Shown one piece after another: positions 15,751 through 25,091 of a stretch of DNA of 64,000 nucleotides (position 1 is the stretch's first letter; each line of letters opens with the position of its first letter). A program made the position numbers and the translations under genes. A model generated the notes under the pieces. It did not search any database and was not told where the DNA came from. It saw only the letters and a list, made by a program, of their open reading frames with translations. Source of the DNA: Halobaculum marinum (GTDB lineage: Archaea > Halobacteriota > Halobacteria > Halobacteriales > Haloferacaceae); NCBI RefSeq assembly GCF_029338555.1, contig NZ_CP119989.1, positions 930,001 through 994,000 on the forward strand. Direction: 5' to 3'.

Positions 15751-16971
15751 ATGCGCTCGTGTTACGCCTGTGGTCGGACGGCGACCGGATCCGACGCCGG
15801 CCAGCGGTGCGACTGCGGCGAGCCCCTGTGGTTCGACACCGACCCCGGCGACTTCGAGTGGCCCGACCGCGACGGCGTCTGGGCGTTCGCCGACCTCCTG
15901 CCGGTCGAACGCCCCCCGAGTGGGCTCGCGGCGGTCGCCGGCGCGACGCCGCTGGTTCGGACTCCCGGTCTCGACGTGGACGGCGCCCGCGTCCACGTGA
16001 AACTGGAGGGCACCAACCCGACGGGGTCGTTCAAGGACCGCGGGAGCGCCGTCGGCGTCGCCGCCGCCGTCGCCCGCGGCGTCGACACGGTCGGCACCGT
16101 CTCCCACGGCAACATGGCCGCCTCGATGGCCGCTCACGCCGCCGGCGCCGACCTCGACTGCGTCGTGCTCGTCCCCGCGGACATCTCCGCGTCGCGACTC
16201 CGACGGATCGCGGCGTACGGCCCGCGCATCGTCCGCGTCGACGGCGACTACGGTCGACTGTACTACGACGCCCTCGACCTCGGGCCGCGGGCGGGGGTCG
16301 AGTTCGTCAACTCCGACTCCCCGCTTCGCGTCGCCGGGCAGAAGACGACGACGCTGGAACTGCTGCGGGCGTTCGCCGCGGGCGAGGCCAGCGGCGACGG
16401 TACCGGTGGCGACGGTACCCTCGCACCACCCGCCGCGCCCGACGCGGTCGTGATGCCGGTCAGCAGCGGCGGCCACGCCAGCGCCGCGTGGAAGGCCGTG
16501 CGCGAAGCAACCGCCGCGGGCCTGCTCGACGACCCGCCGCGCCTGTACTTCGCGCAGGCGTCGGCGTGTGCACCCGTCGCGCGGGCGTTCGAGCGCGGCG
16601 AGGACGCCGTGACCCGCCTCGACGCCGACGAGGTCGGCGAGACGGTCGCGTACTCTATCGCGAACGCCGACCCGCCCAGCGGGACGCGCGCGCTGACGGC
16701 CACCCGAGCAACGGGCGGTGCGGTCGTCGCCGTCGACGATGACGCCATCCGTGACGCCCAGTGCGACCTCGCGGGCGCCGGGTTGCGAGTCGAACCGGCG
16801 TCGGCGACGCCGCTGGCGGCGCTTCGGACCCTCCGGGCGTCGGGCGCGGTCGACGCTGGCGAGCACGTCGCGCTCGTCGCCACTGGCGTCGGCTACGGCG
16901 GCGACGCGACGACGGTCGACGCCGAGACGGTGACGCGAGCGGAACTGGCCGGGGCGCTCGGCGTCGAATGA
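15751..16971 (+). CDS. threonine synthase-like PLP enzyme (fold type II)
   Basis: A 406-residue pyridoxal-phosphate enzyme, most likely threonine synthase (O-phosphohomoserine to threonine). The N-terminus has a zinc-ribbon-like SCYACGRT...QRCDCGEPL. The PLP lysine is in NPTGSFKDRGSAVG. SHGNMAASMAAHAAGADLDC and VVMPVSSGGHASAAWKAV match the substrate and phosphate-cup loops, and LVATGVGYGG closes the C-terminus. Haloarchaea have several such paralogues and one cannot be told from another here; cysteate synthase or diaminopropionate-type enzymes remain possible. The ATG at 15751 is chosen because it leads directly into the zinc ribbon, and GTTTTTGC stands about 30 bases before it. Confidence 0.85.
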   Translation: MRSCYACGRTATGSDAGQRCDCGEPLWFDTDPGDFEWPDRDGVWAFADLLPVERPPSGLAAVAGATPLVRTPGLDVDGARVHVKLEGTNPTGSFKDRGSAVGVAAAVARGVDTVGTVSHGNMAASMAAHAAGADLDCVVLVPADISASRLRRIAAYGPRIVRVDGDYGRLYYDALDLGPRAGVEFVNSDSPLRVAGQKTTTLELLRAFAAGEASGDGTGGDGTLAPPAAPDAVVMPVSSGGHASAAWKAVREATAAGLLDDPPRLYFAQASACAPVARAFERGEDAVTRLDADEVGETVAYSIANADPPSGTRALTATRATGGAVVAVDDDAIRDAQCDLAGAGLRVEPASATPLAALRTLRASGAVDAGEHVALVATGVGYGGDATTVDAETVTRAELAGALGVE

Positions 16972-17031
16972 GCGTCGGGTGCGCCGACCGGGAACGAGTC
17001 GTATTTGTATTCCGACCGTTGACGGGTGAAT

Positions 17032-17688
17032 GTGAGTATCGTCGCCGAGTTCCGCCTCGTCCACCCCGACATTCCCACGCTCGACGCCCTCGCCCGTGCC
17101 GACGGGATGGCGCTCACCGCCGAGCAGGTGATCGCCGACGACCCCCGGCACCCCACCGTCTTCTTCTGGGCCGAGGGGGAGGCGTTCGACGTGTTCGAGG
17201 CCGGCATCGACGACGACGCCGGGATCTGTGAGTGGGAGCGCATCGAGTCGCTCGACGGACGGCGGCTGTACCGGATCGACATCGACGGCGCGGCGTCGGT
17301 CGTGATCTACCCCACCGACGTCGAGGTAGGCGCTTCGCGGTTAGGCTTCTCGGCGACCGCCGCGGGCCTCGACGTCCGGATGCGCTTTCCCGGGCGGCAG
17401 GAGTTGGAGACGTACTTCGCGCGCTGTCGCGAGCAGGGGATCGACGTCTCGTTGACCCGGCTGTACGGGAGCGAGCGCGACGACGACTTCCTGACGGTGT
17501 CGCCGAAACAGCGCGAGGCGCTCGTGGCCGCCGCCGAGCGGGGCTACTTCCGCGTCCCTCGCGAGTCGGACCTGTCGTCGCTGGCCGGGGATCTCGGCGT
17601 CTCGGCGCAGTCGGCCTCCGAGCGACTCCGCCGCGGGACCGAGGCGCTCGTCAGGGAGGCGTTCGACGTAGACGACCGCGACGCGTAG
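17032..17688 (+). CDS. HTH-10 family (Bat-like) transcriptional regulator
   Basis: A 218-residue regulator with a Bat-like N-terminal domain ([20 protein letters not shown]) and a C-terminal HTH-10 domain: [41 protein letters not shown]. The GTG at 17032 is preferred to the GTG six bases upstream, because it gives the family-typical SIVAEF start and lies the right distance after the TATA-like TATTTGTAT (17002-17010). Unlike the other two HTH-10 genes in the window it has no palindrome before the TATA element. It converges on sucD. The target and signal are unknown. Confidence 0.88.
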   Translation: MSIVAEFRLVHPDIPTLDALARADGMALTAEQVIADDPRHPTVFFWAEGEAFDVFEAGIDDDAGICEWERIESLDGRRLYRIDIDGAASVVIYPTDVEVGASRLGFSATAAGLDVRMRFPGRQELETYFARCREQGIDVSLTRLYGSERDDDFLTVSPKQREALVAAAERGYFRVPRESDLSSLAGDLGVSAQSASERLRRGTEALVREAFDVDDRDA

Positions 17689-17715
17689 CAGAAAAAGCGA
17701 GTCGAGCGGGCGGAC

Positions 17716-18585
17716 TTACAGGAAGTCCTCGATGTGGTCGGCGACCTCGTTGGGCGTGTCGCCGACGGGGACGCCCGCGTCGTTGAGCGCGCCGATCTTC
17801 GACTCGGCGGTGCCGGTGCCGGAGCCGGAGACGATGGCGCCGGCGTGGCCCATGCGCTTGCCCGGCGGGGCGGTGCGGCCGGCGATGAAGCCGGCGACGG
17901 GCGTGTCCATGTTCTCCGCGATGAACTTCGCGGCCTGCTCCTCGTCCTCGCCACCGATCTCACCGCACATGACGACCGCGTCGGTGTCGGTGTCGGCCTC
18001 GAACGCCTCCAGCGCGTCGACGAAGGAGGTCCCGATGATCGGGTCGCCGCCGATGCCGATGGCGGTGGTCTGGCCGATGCCGCGCTCGGTCAGGTTCGAG
18101 ACGACCTGGTACGTCAGGGTGCCCGAGCGCGAGACGAGCCCGACGTTGCCGGACTCGAAGATGTTGCCGGGGAGGATACCCAGTTTCGCCTCACCGGGGG
18201 TGATGATGCCGGGGCAGTTGGGGCCGAGCAGACGGGTGTCGACCTCCGAGAGCCGCTTGTTCACCTTGGCCATGTCCTGCGTCGGGATGCCCTCGGTGAT
18301 GGCGACGACGAGGTCGAGGTCGGTGTCGAGCGCCTCGAAGACGGCGTCGCCGGCGAACGCCGGCGGGACGAACACGACGGACGCGTCGGCGTCCTCCTCG
18401 GCGACGGCCTGGTCGACCGTGTCGTAGACGGGGACGCCGGCGACCTCCTGGCCGCCCTTGCCGGGCACCGCGCCCGCGACGACGTTCGTGCCGTACTCCA
18501 GCATCTGTTCGGTGTGGAACTTGCCTTCCCCGCCCGTGATGCCCTGCACCACGACGCGAGTGTCGTCGTCGACGAAGATACTCAT
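17716..18585 (-). CDS. sucD: succinyl-CoA synthetase alpha subunit
   Basis: The 289-residue ADP/GDP-forming succinate-CoA ligase alpha subunit of the citric acid cycle. It contains the CoA-binding Rossmann domain with [32 protein letters not shown], the [14 protein letters not shown] loop, [13 protein letters not shown] and the phosphohistidine segment [16 protein letters not shown]. Length and motifs are complete. It starts with an ATG that overlaps the sucC stop (ATGA), so it is the second gene of a coupled sucCD operon. Confidence 0.97.
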   Translation of the reverse strand: MSIFVDDDTRVVVQGITGGEGKFHTEQMLEYGTNVVAGAVPGKGGQEVAGVPVYDTVDQAVAEEDADASVVFVPPAFAGDAVFEALDTDLDLVVAITEGIPTQDMAKVNKRLSEVDTRLLGPNCPGIITPGEAKLGILPGNIFESGNVGLVSRSGTLTYQVVSNLTERGIGQTTAIGIGGDPIIGTSFVDALEAFEADTDTDAVVMCGEIGGEDEEQAAKFIAENMDTPVAGFIAGRTAPPGKRMGHAGAIVSGSGTGTAESKIGALNDAGVPVGDTPNEVADHIEDFL

Positions 18586-19727
18586 TGGGTCACCTCCTCT
18601 GCGTTCTTCACTGCACGTTGGACCGCGTCCTCAAGGGTGCCCTCGACCTGCACGAGGTCCTTGTTGAGGATCTCCATCCCCTCCTCGGCGTTCGTCCCCG
18701 CGAGGCGGACGACGACCGGCTTGGGAATCTCGTCGAACTGTTCGAGCGCCTCGTTGATCCCCTTGGCGACCTCGTCGCCGCGGGTGATGCCGCCGAAGAT
18801 GTTGAACACGACGCTGTCGACGTTCTCGTCGGCGAACACCATGTCCAGCGCCTGCGTGACGCGCTCGGCCTTGGCGCCGCCACCGATGTCGAGGAAGTTG
18901 GCGGGCGCGCCGCCGTAGTAGTCCACGAGGTCGAGCGTCGTCATCACGAGTCCGGCGCCGTTGCCGATGATGCCGACGTTGCCCGACAGACGGACGTAGT
19001 CGAAGCCGTACTCGTTGGCCTTCGCCTCCAGCTCGTCGCCGGCGGCCTCGTCCTCCATCTCGGCGAGTTCGGGCTGGCGGAACAGCGCGTCCTCGTCGAT
19101 GTTCATGACGGCGTCGGCCGCGACGACCTCGCGGTCGGACGTGATCATGACGGGGTTGATCTCGACCTCGGAGGCGTCCTTCGACTCGTACAGGTCGTAC
19201 AGCGTCGAGAGGATCGACGCCACGTCCATCGCGACGTCCTTCGGGATGCCGGCCTCGAACACGACCTTGCGGGCCTGGTACGGGTGCAGGCCGAACGCGG
19301 GGTCGATGTGCTCGCGAGCGATCTTCTCGGGCGTCTCCTCGGCGACCGACTCAATGTCGACGCCACCCTCGGTCGACACCATCGCGACGGGTTCGCCCTC
19401 GCCGCGGTCCATCGTGATGCCGACGTACAGTTCGTTCTCGAAGTCGACGCCGGCCTCGACGAGGACCTTGTCGACCTCGTAGCCCTTGAGATCCATCCCG
19501 ATGATGGACTCGGCGGCCTCGCGCGCCTCCTCCTCGCTCGTGGCGATCTTGATGCCGCCGGCTTTCCCACGTCCGCCGACGTGGACCTGCGCCTTGATGG
19601 CGGCCGGATACCCGATGTCGTCGACCGCGTCCATGACCTCCTCGACCGTGGACGCGAGCCGCGAGTCCGGGGTCGGGATCCCGGCGTCGGCGAAGACCTG
19701 CTTCGCCTGGTACTCGTGAAGTCTCAT
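18582..19727 (-). CDS. sucC: succinyl-CoA synthetase beta subunit
   Basis: The 381-residue ATP-grasp beta subunit that, with SucD, interconverts succinyl-CoA and succinate with nucleotide phosphorylation. [20 protein letters not shown] is the canonical N-terminus and fixes the ATG at 19727. Then come [36 protein letters not shown]-type [24 protein letters not shown] and [15 protein letters not shown]. It is the first gene of the operon. A TATA-like ATTTAAC on this strand lies about 30 bases upstream, next to a short inverted repeat. Confidence 0.97.
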   Translation of the reverse strand: MRLHEYQAKQVFADAGIPTPDSRLASTVEEVMDAVDDIGYPAAIKAQVHVGGRGKAGGIKIATSEEEAREAAESIIGMDLKGYEVDKVLVEAGVDFENELYVGITMDRGEGEPVAMVSTEGGVDIESVAEETPEKIAREHIDPAFGLHPYQARKVVFEAGIPKDVAMDVASILSTLYDLYESKDASEVEINPVMITSDREVVAADAVMNIDEDALFRQPELAEMEDEAAGDELEAKANEYGFDYVRLSGNVGIIGNGAGLVMTTLDLVDYYGGAPANFLDIGGGAKAERVTQALDMVFADENVDSVVFNIFGGITRGDEVAKGINEALEQFDEIPKPVVVRLAGTNAEEGMEILNKDLVQVEGTLEDAVQRAVKNAEEVTQ

Positions 19728-19740
19728 GCGTCTCGATACC

Positions 19741-19760
19741 AACCCCGCTGGGGGTTAAAT
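19741..19760 (-). promoter_or_regulatory. sucCD promoter with adjoining inverted repeat
   Basis: On the minus strand ATTTAACC (19760-19753) is at TATA distance from the sucC ATG. It is followed at once by AACCCC-GCTG-GGGGTT read across 19741-19756, a six-base inverted repeat with a four-base loop that overlaps the TATA end. It could be an operator or only a GC-rich coincidence. Confidence 0.4.
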
Positions 19761-19921
19761 TCCGCCGGTTCCGGTCTCCGAATCCGACGGCGTCAGGAGA
19801 CCGTGACGGGGGCGTCTCGTGACCGACTCGGCACGCGACGACGAACCACCCGGCCACAGTGAGCGAGCGTGTCCCGATGCGTCGGTCGCGGCGGCGACCC
19901 GCGACGACTCCCGAGACGGTG

Positions 19922-20401
19922 TCACCGAGCGTGTTCGGTCACTCGGTCCCGTGACTCGCCGTCGGTCCTCGTCTGGCGGTCGTCGCGAGACGACACGACG
20001 CGGTCGAGGCGAGCCTCGAACTCCTCGTGGTCGATCTCACCCGCGGCGTACCGGCGCTTCAACACCGCCTCGGGTGAGTCGGCGGCGTCGGCGACGGCGG
20101 CGGTACGACGGGGCGACTGTGGGTAGTCGGCGGCGCTGTCGACGTTGCCGATGAGCGAGAGGTAGACGGGCCACAGGACGACGAGACCGAGCACCCCCGC
20201 CGTCAGCATCGCAATGCTCCCGACGACGAAGCCAATCGCGCCGAGGAGACCGCCACCAGAGACGGCGACGAACAGCGAGAGCAGTGTCGCGACGCCCGCG
20301 CCACTGGCGAACAGGAGTCTGCCGAGCACACCGTTCGGGGTGTAGTGTTCGACGAGTCGGTGCAGCGACCGGCGGGTCGAGGGGTCGTCAGCGGAGGGCA
20401 C
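19922..20401 (-). CDS. membrane protein with C-terminal SHOCT domain
   Basis: A 159-residue protein. After a 25-residue polar start come two transmembrane helices (about 26-50 and 53-82). A charged linker follows and then a SHOCT domain, VLKRRYAAGEIDHEEFEARLDRV, near residues 112-135. SHOCT is a short oligomerisation motif often found at the end of small membrane or signalling proteins. The last 20 residues are Arg/Asp/Thr-rich. The ATG at 20401 gives the expected cytosolic lead. The function is unknown. Confidence 0.8.
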   Translation of the reverse strand: MPSADDPSTRRSLHRLVEHYTPNGVLGRLLFASGAGVATLLSLFVAVSGGGLLGAIGFVVGSIAMLTAGVLGLVVLWPVYLSLIGNVDSAADYPQSPRRTAAVADAADSPEAVLKRRYAAGEIDHEEFEARLDRVVSSRDDRQTRTDGESRDRVTEHAR

Positions 20402-20452
20402 GTGTCGGCGACTCGTGTGATCCTGATTAGGTGTTGTGGTCTCCCGTGTCAG

Positions 20453-20743
20453 TCACTCCGTCGAGACGAGCACCTGTCCGACGCCCGCGAGCCCAAGCCC
20501 CGCGACGCTCGCGAGGAACGGCCACAGAACGAGTGGCTGGAGCGTCTTCTGGTTGCAGCCGTCGGTGTACGTCAGGGTCGGCGGCCACGACTGCACGCCG
20601 GTGACGGCGTAGTCGGCGAGCGCGACGGGGTCGACACAGGCCACTTCGGTCGAGCCGGCGACCGGGCCGAGGACGACGTACGCGACCGCCCAGACGAGCA
20701 GTCCGGCGCCGAACAGGGTCGCGCCGGCGTGCCGGAGGGACAT
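20453..20743 (-). CDS. small membrane protein with two Cys, unknown
   Basis: A 96-residue protein with two hydrophobic helices (residues about 8-30 and 70-92). The loop between them is about 35 residues long and lies outside if the N-terminus is cytosolic; it contains two Cys (EVACVD and TDGCNQ) that might form a disulfide. MSLRHAGATLFGAGLLVWAV is a natural start at 20743. I do not recognise the family. Confidence 0.7.
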   Translation of the reverse strand: MSLRHAGATLFGAGLLVWAVAYVVLGPVAGSTEVACVDPVALADYAVTGVQSWPPTLTYTDGCNQKTLQPLVLWPFLASVAGLGLAGVGQVLVSTE

Positions 20744-20846
20744 ACCCGACCGCTACCGGGGCGGCCGGTTTCACTCCACCGGTCGTCGCCACACCGGCCT
20801 TCCGACGCCGGCCGGAGTTAAGTCGCCGGCGCGGGACGGGTCGTGT

Positions 20847-21809
20847 ATGCGCGCAGTCCGCTTCCACGAACACGGCGACGAATCGGTACTGACGGTGGAG
20901 GAGGTCGACCGACCCGACCCAGCGCCCGACGAGGTGCTCGTCGAGGTGGCCTCGGCGGGCGTCAACCCGGTGGACACCTACTTCCGCGAGGGGTCGTACG
21001 AGCCGTACGGCCTCCCCGCGGTCCCGGGCGTCGACGCCGCCGGCACGGCGGTCGAGGTGGGCGAGGCTGTCGCGGGGGTCGAGGTCGGCGACCCCGTGTT
21101 CGCGACCGGCCTCTCAAGCACGATGCCCGGCGGCTACGCCGAGTTCGTCGCGGTGCCCGACGACCGGCTCGCGGTGCTCCCGGAGGACGCGGACCTCGTC
21201 GCCGCCGGCGGGGCGGGCGTCGCCGCCGTCACGGCGTGGCGGGCGCTCGTCCAGCACGCGAACCTCCGACCAGCCGAGACCGTGCTGATCCACGGCGGCT
21301 CCGGCGGCGTCGGCCACGTCGCGGTGCAGGTCGCCGCCGCGACCGGCGCCCACGTCATCGCGACGGCGGCGGAGGGGTACCACGAGGAGGTCGCGGCACT
21401 GGGCGCCGACGCGGTGCTCGACTACAACCGCGGCGACCTCGCCGAGGCGGTGACGGACGCCACCGACGGCGACGGTGTCGACGTGATTCTCGACCACCGC
21501 CTCGACGAGTACCTCGGCTTCGACGCCGAGGTCGCCGCCCAGGGCGCTCGCGTCGTCGGCATCGGCGAGAACGACCCAGCGATCGGGTTCCCCTACTCGG
21601 CGACCGCCCGCGGGAAGGACCTCTCGCTGCAACTCATGTCCATGTTCAACACCCCGAGTCTCGCGGACGCGCTCGCCGACGTCGCCTCGCTGTGGGGCGA
21701 CGACATCGACGTCACGGTCGCCCACAGCTACGACCTGGAGGGGGCGTCGGAGGCGCAGATGGCGGTGATGAACGACAGTTTCCTCGGGAAACTCGTGATC
21801 GAGCCGTAA
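20847..21809 (+). CDS. NADPH:quinone oxidoreductase, zeta-crystallin type (MDR superfamily)
   Basis: A 320-residue zinc-free medium-chain reductase. The GroES-like N-terminal domain (MRAVRFHEHGDESVLTVEEV, VNPVDTYFREG, PGVDAAGTAVEVGEAV) is followed by a Rossmann domain with ETVLIHGGSGGVGHVAVQVA, which binds NADPH. The structural and catalytic zinc Cys of alcohol dehydrogenases are absent. Likely one-electron or two-electron reduction of quinones or enones. The ATG at 20847 is about 26 bases after GTTAAGTC, a fitting leaderless promoter. It converges, at three bases, with the large regulator gene. Confidence 0.9.
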   Translation: MRAVRFHEHGDESVLTVEEVDRPDPAPDEVLVEVASAGVNPVDTYFREGSYEPYGLPAVPGVDAAGTAVEVGEAVAGVEVGDPVFATGLSSTMPGGYAEFVAVPDDRLAVLPEDADLVAAGGAGVAAVTAWRALVQHANLRPAETVLIHGGSGGVGHVAVQVAAATGAHVIATAAEGYHEEVAALGADAVLDYNRGDLAEAVTDATDGDGVDVILDHRLDEYLGFDAEVAAQGARVVGIGENDPAIGFPYSATARGKDLSLQLMSMFNTPSLADALADVASLWGDDIDVTVAHSYDLEGASEAQMAVMNDSFLGKLVIEP

Positions 21810-21812
21810 GGG

Positions 21813-24158
21813 TCAGCGCTCCGGCACGTCGACTGGATCGGGGTCGCGGTCGTCGAACACCGCGTCGAACACCTTCTGTTGACCTTTCCGGAGGTGTTGG
21901 TGGAGCGTCGGAGCGGCGATGTCCAGCGCCGTCGCGACCTCCTCGGCGGTCGCGTCGCGGGGCCACGAGAAGTAACCGGCGTGGTACGCGGTCACCAACG
22001 CCGTCTGCTGTCGGTCGGTCAGCGCGGGAATCGCCGCGTCGACCCCTTCGTTCACTCTCGACACCTGCTCCCGTCGCAGCAACGACACGCCCGGGTACGT
22101 CTCGCGCATCGCGCCGATCAACTGCCGGGCGTCCGTGGTCGGCGACAGCTGAATCGTGACCCGGAAGTCGCCGTCTTCGATGACGGCGCGCTCGATGGCG
22201 CCGCCCATCGCCGCGAGTGTCGACAACACCGGCAGGTCGGAGACCGCAACCTCGAAGCGCCGGTCGTCACCGTCTGACTGGACGGCCAGCCGGTCGTACT
22301 GGGGGTGGGTGTCGACGAGCATCTCGAACGTCTCGACCCCCGTCGCGGTCGTCCGGCCGAAGACGAGGTACTCCGAGTCGTCCAACGGGACGGCGTTGTG
22401 GATGTGGACCGGGTCGGCGGGAGCGTCGATGCCGGTCGGCCCGAACACGTCCTCGACGAGGAACTCCAACTCGACGACCTCGTCGCTCAACAGCGCCCGC
22501 TTTCGTTCGACCGAGGCGATGGCGTGGCCGACGACCTCGCCCAGGTTGCCGATCACCTCCCGTTCGTGGCCGACGAACGCCTCGGCGCGCTCGGTGTACA
22601 CGGCGAGGACACCGTACACCGTCTCCCCGTGGACGATCGGAATCGTCGCCGCCGAGCGCCAGCCGTGCTCGTCGAACTGCTCGCGCCACGGCTCCATCTG
22701 TGGGTCCGTCGCGGCGTCGTGGGTGAACTGAATCTCTCCCGTTCGGTAGGCTCGACCCGCTGGGCCGTTCCCGCGTTCGTCGTCGGGGTCGACCGTGATT
22801 CGCGTGTCTTCGAGGTAGCCGTCGCCGCCGGACTCGGCGCGGACGCGGATCTCTTTGCTCGCCGCGTCGGCGACGCCGACCCAGGCGAAGTCGTACGACT
22901 CGGAGACGGCGAGGCGTTCGCACGTCGCCGACTCGATCGCCTCGCGCGTGGACCGGTCGATGACGGCCTCGGTGATCTGCCGGACCACGCGGTTGACGCT
23001 GTTGAGGGCGGTCAGTTGTCGGCGGTTGCGGCCGATCTCGCGCTCGTGGTGCCACCGCTCGATCGACGAGGCGAGTACGTTGGCGACCGACTGGACGAAC
23101 GCCGCGTCGTGGTCGGACAACTCCGCCGGTTCGGTGTCGTGGACTCCGAGGATCCCCCACGGCGACTCGACCGACCCGATGATCGTGGAGATGCCGCTCC
23201 GCACGTCGTGGGACGTGAGCAGATCCGGGCCGCTGAATCGGGTCTCCTCGTGCAAGTCCTCGACGATCACCGGACCCTCGGTCGCCAGTGTGTGTGCCGC
23301 CTGCGAGTCGTTCTCGACCGCCGAGACGGTCGCGGAGCCGACGATTCCGTCGTCCCACCCGACGCCCTCGCGCAACAGGAGTTCCTCTCGCTCGGAGTGG
23401 AGGTCGAGCACCTTGCAGTAGTCGTCGTCCAACACGTCCGCGACGAGTCGCGTGGCCTCCGCGAACAGGTCGTCGAGGTCGTCGTAGTCGAGCGCTCGTT
23501 GGCCCAGCGCCGCGACCGCCTCCTGCTGGCGGAGTCGCGCTTCGAGTTGCTCGTGGTAGCGCGTCCGGGCCGTCACCTCCTGTGACATCCCAAGCGCCTC
23601 GATCACCGTCCCGTCGTCGTCGCGGACGGGGTAGAAGTGGAACTGGTACACGGCGTCGTCGACCGTCGCCTCGTACGTCGCCGTCTCTCCGTCCAACGCC
23701 CGCTCGTAGCCGGGGATCACGACCTGACCGAGCGACGGCGGCAGTCCCTCCCGGAGCGGTTCGCCGACGAGGTCGTGTCTGGTCACGTCGGCGTCGCCTT
23801 CGGGCGTCCCCCCGAACGAGGTGTACCGGAGGTCCTGGTCGACGAGTGCGATCGCTCCGTTCGGGAAGTGTTCGAGCACCGTCCGGTACTGGCGTTTCGT
23901 CGCCCCGGGGTCAAACTCCGACCCCTCGCTCTCGCTCGGGCCGTCTCGGTCGACCGGTCGCCACCAGACGCGGCCCCCGGCGCCGACCTTCTTCGTCTCC
24001 ACACGCCCCGCGTCCGCCAACCGCTCCAACCGCGCGTACACCGTTCGACGTCCCACACCGAGTCTGTCGGCGACTTCGGGGGTCGTCATCGGTCGTCCCC
24101 GAGTCGGAAACGCCTCGATCGTCTCTCGAAGCGCATCCGACAGTGCGTGAGAACCCAT
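21813..24158 (-). CDS. multidomain sensory regulator: winged helix, PAS, two GAF, Bat and HTH-10 domains
   Basis: A 781-residue cytosolic one-component regulator related to bacterio-opsin activator. Order: an N-terminal winged helix (residues ~10-66, TTPEVADRLGVGRRTVYARL and WWRP), a PAS domain (~90-200), GAF 1 (~215-370, with CKVLDLHSERE and GILGVHD), and GAF 2 (~385-555, with SYDFAWVGVADA and YGVLAVYTERAEAF). A Bat-type beta domain (~560-715) and a C-terminal HTH-10 (ALTDRQQTALVTAYHAGYFS, EEVATALDIAAPTLHQHLRKG) complete it. Having DNA-binding modules at both ends is unusual. The ATG at 24158 is the first Met before the winged helix; a perfect 16-base palindrome lies 34-49 bases upstream. 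Confidence 0.88.
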   Translation of the reverse strand: MGSHALSDALRETIEAFPTRGRPMTTPEVADRLGVGRRTVYARLERLADAGRVETKKVGAGGRVWWRPVDRDGPSESEGSEFDPGATKRQYRTVLEHFPNGAIALVDQDLRYTSFGGTPEGDADVTRHDLVGEPLREGLPPSLGQVVIPGYERALDGETATYEATVDDAVYQFHFYPVRDDDGTVIEALGMSQEVTARTRYHEQLEARLRQQEAVAALGQRALDYDDLDDLFAEATRLVADVLDDDYCKVLDLHSEREELLLREGVGWDDGIVGSATVSAVENDSQAAHTLATEGPVIVEDLHEETRFSGPDLLTSHDVRSGISTIIGSVESPWGILGVHDTEPAELSDHDAAFVQSVANVLASSIERWHHEREIGRNRRQLTALNSVNRVVRQITEAVIDRSTREAIESATCERLAVSESYDFAWVGVADAASKEIRVRAESGGDGYLEDTRITVDPDDERGNGPAGRAYRTGEIQFTHDAATDPQMEPWREQFDEHGWRSAATIPIVHGETVYGVLAVYTERAEAFVGHEREVIGNLGEVVGHAIASVERKRALLSDEVVELEFLVEDVFGPTGIDAPADPVHIHNAVPLDDSEYLVFGRTTATGVETFEMLVDTHPQYDRLAVQSDGDDRRFEVAVSDLPVLSTLAAMGGAIERAVIEDGDFRVTIQLSPTTDARQLIGAMRETYPGVSLLRREQVSRVNEGVDAAIPALTDRQQTALVTAYHAGYFSWPRDATAEEVATALDIAAPTLHQHLRKGQQKVFDAVFDDRDPDPVDVPER

Positions 24159-24191
24159 GGTGCTCAGCCTTCAGCGTCGGTCATCGTCAAC

Positions 24192-24207
24192 GTTCCGCCG
24201 GCGGAAC
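24192..24207. promoter_or_regulatory. perfect 16-base palindrome upstream of the large regulator gene
   Basis: GTTCCGCCGGCGGAAC equals its own reverse complement. It sits in the 205-base divergent gap between the regulator (start 24158) and the DUF7344 gene (start 24364). That is a natural place for an operator bound by the regulator. No clear TATA element is seen between it and the regulator start. Confidence 0.45.
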
Positions 24208-24363
24208 TCCACGGGGACCGAGGCGGTACCGGATCGACAACATCGAGAACGTATAATTGAACAAACCTGTAGTCACGATACACTACCGGAGACCCCAATC
24301 GCGAGTGAAGGACCTACACAGTTTTGCACCGGGCTTAGGCACGGAGGGGCCATTCGTAGATTC

Positions 24364-24708
24364 ATGCCAGCCGACGAGACGCTGAGGGGGTCGGCAGACG
24401 GCCCGCCGATGCACGGCGACCCGAGTCACGCATCCCTGCTGACAACGACGCTCTCCGAATCCGAACGCCACCGCGTGCTCTCCTCCGAGCGCCGCAGACA
24501 CGTGTTGGCCGTCGTGTCCGCGCGCGAGTCGCCGGTCTCGCTCGCGGCGCTCGCGGCCGCCGTGGTCGCCCGCGAGGACGACGCCGACCCCGCAGACGAC
24601 ACCGCCCGCGAACACGCGAAAATCTCGCTGCACCACGTCCACCTGCCGATGCTGGACGAGCGCGGCGTGCTCCAGTACGACACGGACGCCCACGTGATCT
24701 GCGCCTGA
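24364..24708 (+). CDS. DUF7344 domain protein (winged-helix-like)
   Basis: A 114-residue protein. A disordered start of about 30 residues is followed by the DUF7344 core: SERRRHVLAVVSARESPVSL, LAALAAAVVARED and KISLHHVHLPMLDERGVLQYD. Its helix-helix-wing arrangement resembles ArsR-type DNA-binding domains. Such proteins are abundant in haloarchaea and are presumed regulators. The ATG at 24364 is chosen because the frame upstream is not protein-like. It is divergent from the large sensory regulator; a second DUF7344 gene lies at 37274-37621, also divergent from an HTH-10 regulator. Confidence 0.82.
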   Translation: MPADETLRGSADGPPMHGDPSHASLLTTTLSESERHRVLSSERRRHVLAVVSARESPVSLAALAAAVVAREDDADPADDTAREHAKISLHHVHLPMLDERGVLQYDTDAHVICA

Positions 24709-24750
24709 CGGCGTCGCCGCGTCGACGCCGCCGTGTCGGTCGTGCCGCCG

Positions 24751-24897
24751 TCAGTTCTTCTTCGCGCGGACCGTCTTGCCGCGCCGAACCATGTCCTCGC
24801 AGTGGGGACACGCCCGGGGTTGGTTGACGCCCTCCGGTTCGAACACCTTGACGTACCGCTCCGTGACGAACGATTGGCAGTTCTGGCAGGTCGGCAT
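24751..24897 (-). CDS. small zinc-finger protein (DUF7563-like)
   Basis: A 48-residue protein with two CxxC pairs, MPTCQNCQSFV at the start and CPHCEDMVRRG at residues 30-40. Between them is YVKVFEPEGVNQPRA, and the tail is basic (KTVRAKKN). This is a single treble-clef-like zinc site of a very small haloarchaeal family I recall as DUF7563. A nucleic-acid or protein-binding role is likely but not shown. The ATG at 24897 is the family start; the longer upstream frame has no similarity to anything I know. Confidence 0.8.
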   Translation of the reverse strand: MPTCQNCQSFVTERYVKVFEPEGVNQPRACPHCEDMVRRGKTVRAKKN

Positions 24898-25091
24898 ACA
24901 TCGCCGGCAGTCCAGCGCGAATAAACGGATTACGGTTGCAAGCCTCCGGGACACGCCGTGACGCGTGTCGGCCGGTACCGTGACGCCGGGGGGACCGCGA
25001 GCCGACCTGTCTGATCGCGAGGACGACGGGCGTCGTCCGACCGCTGGAATCGGGTGCCGGGTTCACACGTCGCGGGCGCGTCTGTCGACCC

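Noticed and set aside
16987-17010. Search for the CCGRAG palindrome before the third HTH-10 gene (17032)
   Set aside because: The bases three before the TATA-like element read ACCGGGAACGAGTC, which is not a palindrome of the same class; I do not extend the motif to this gene.
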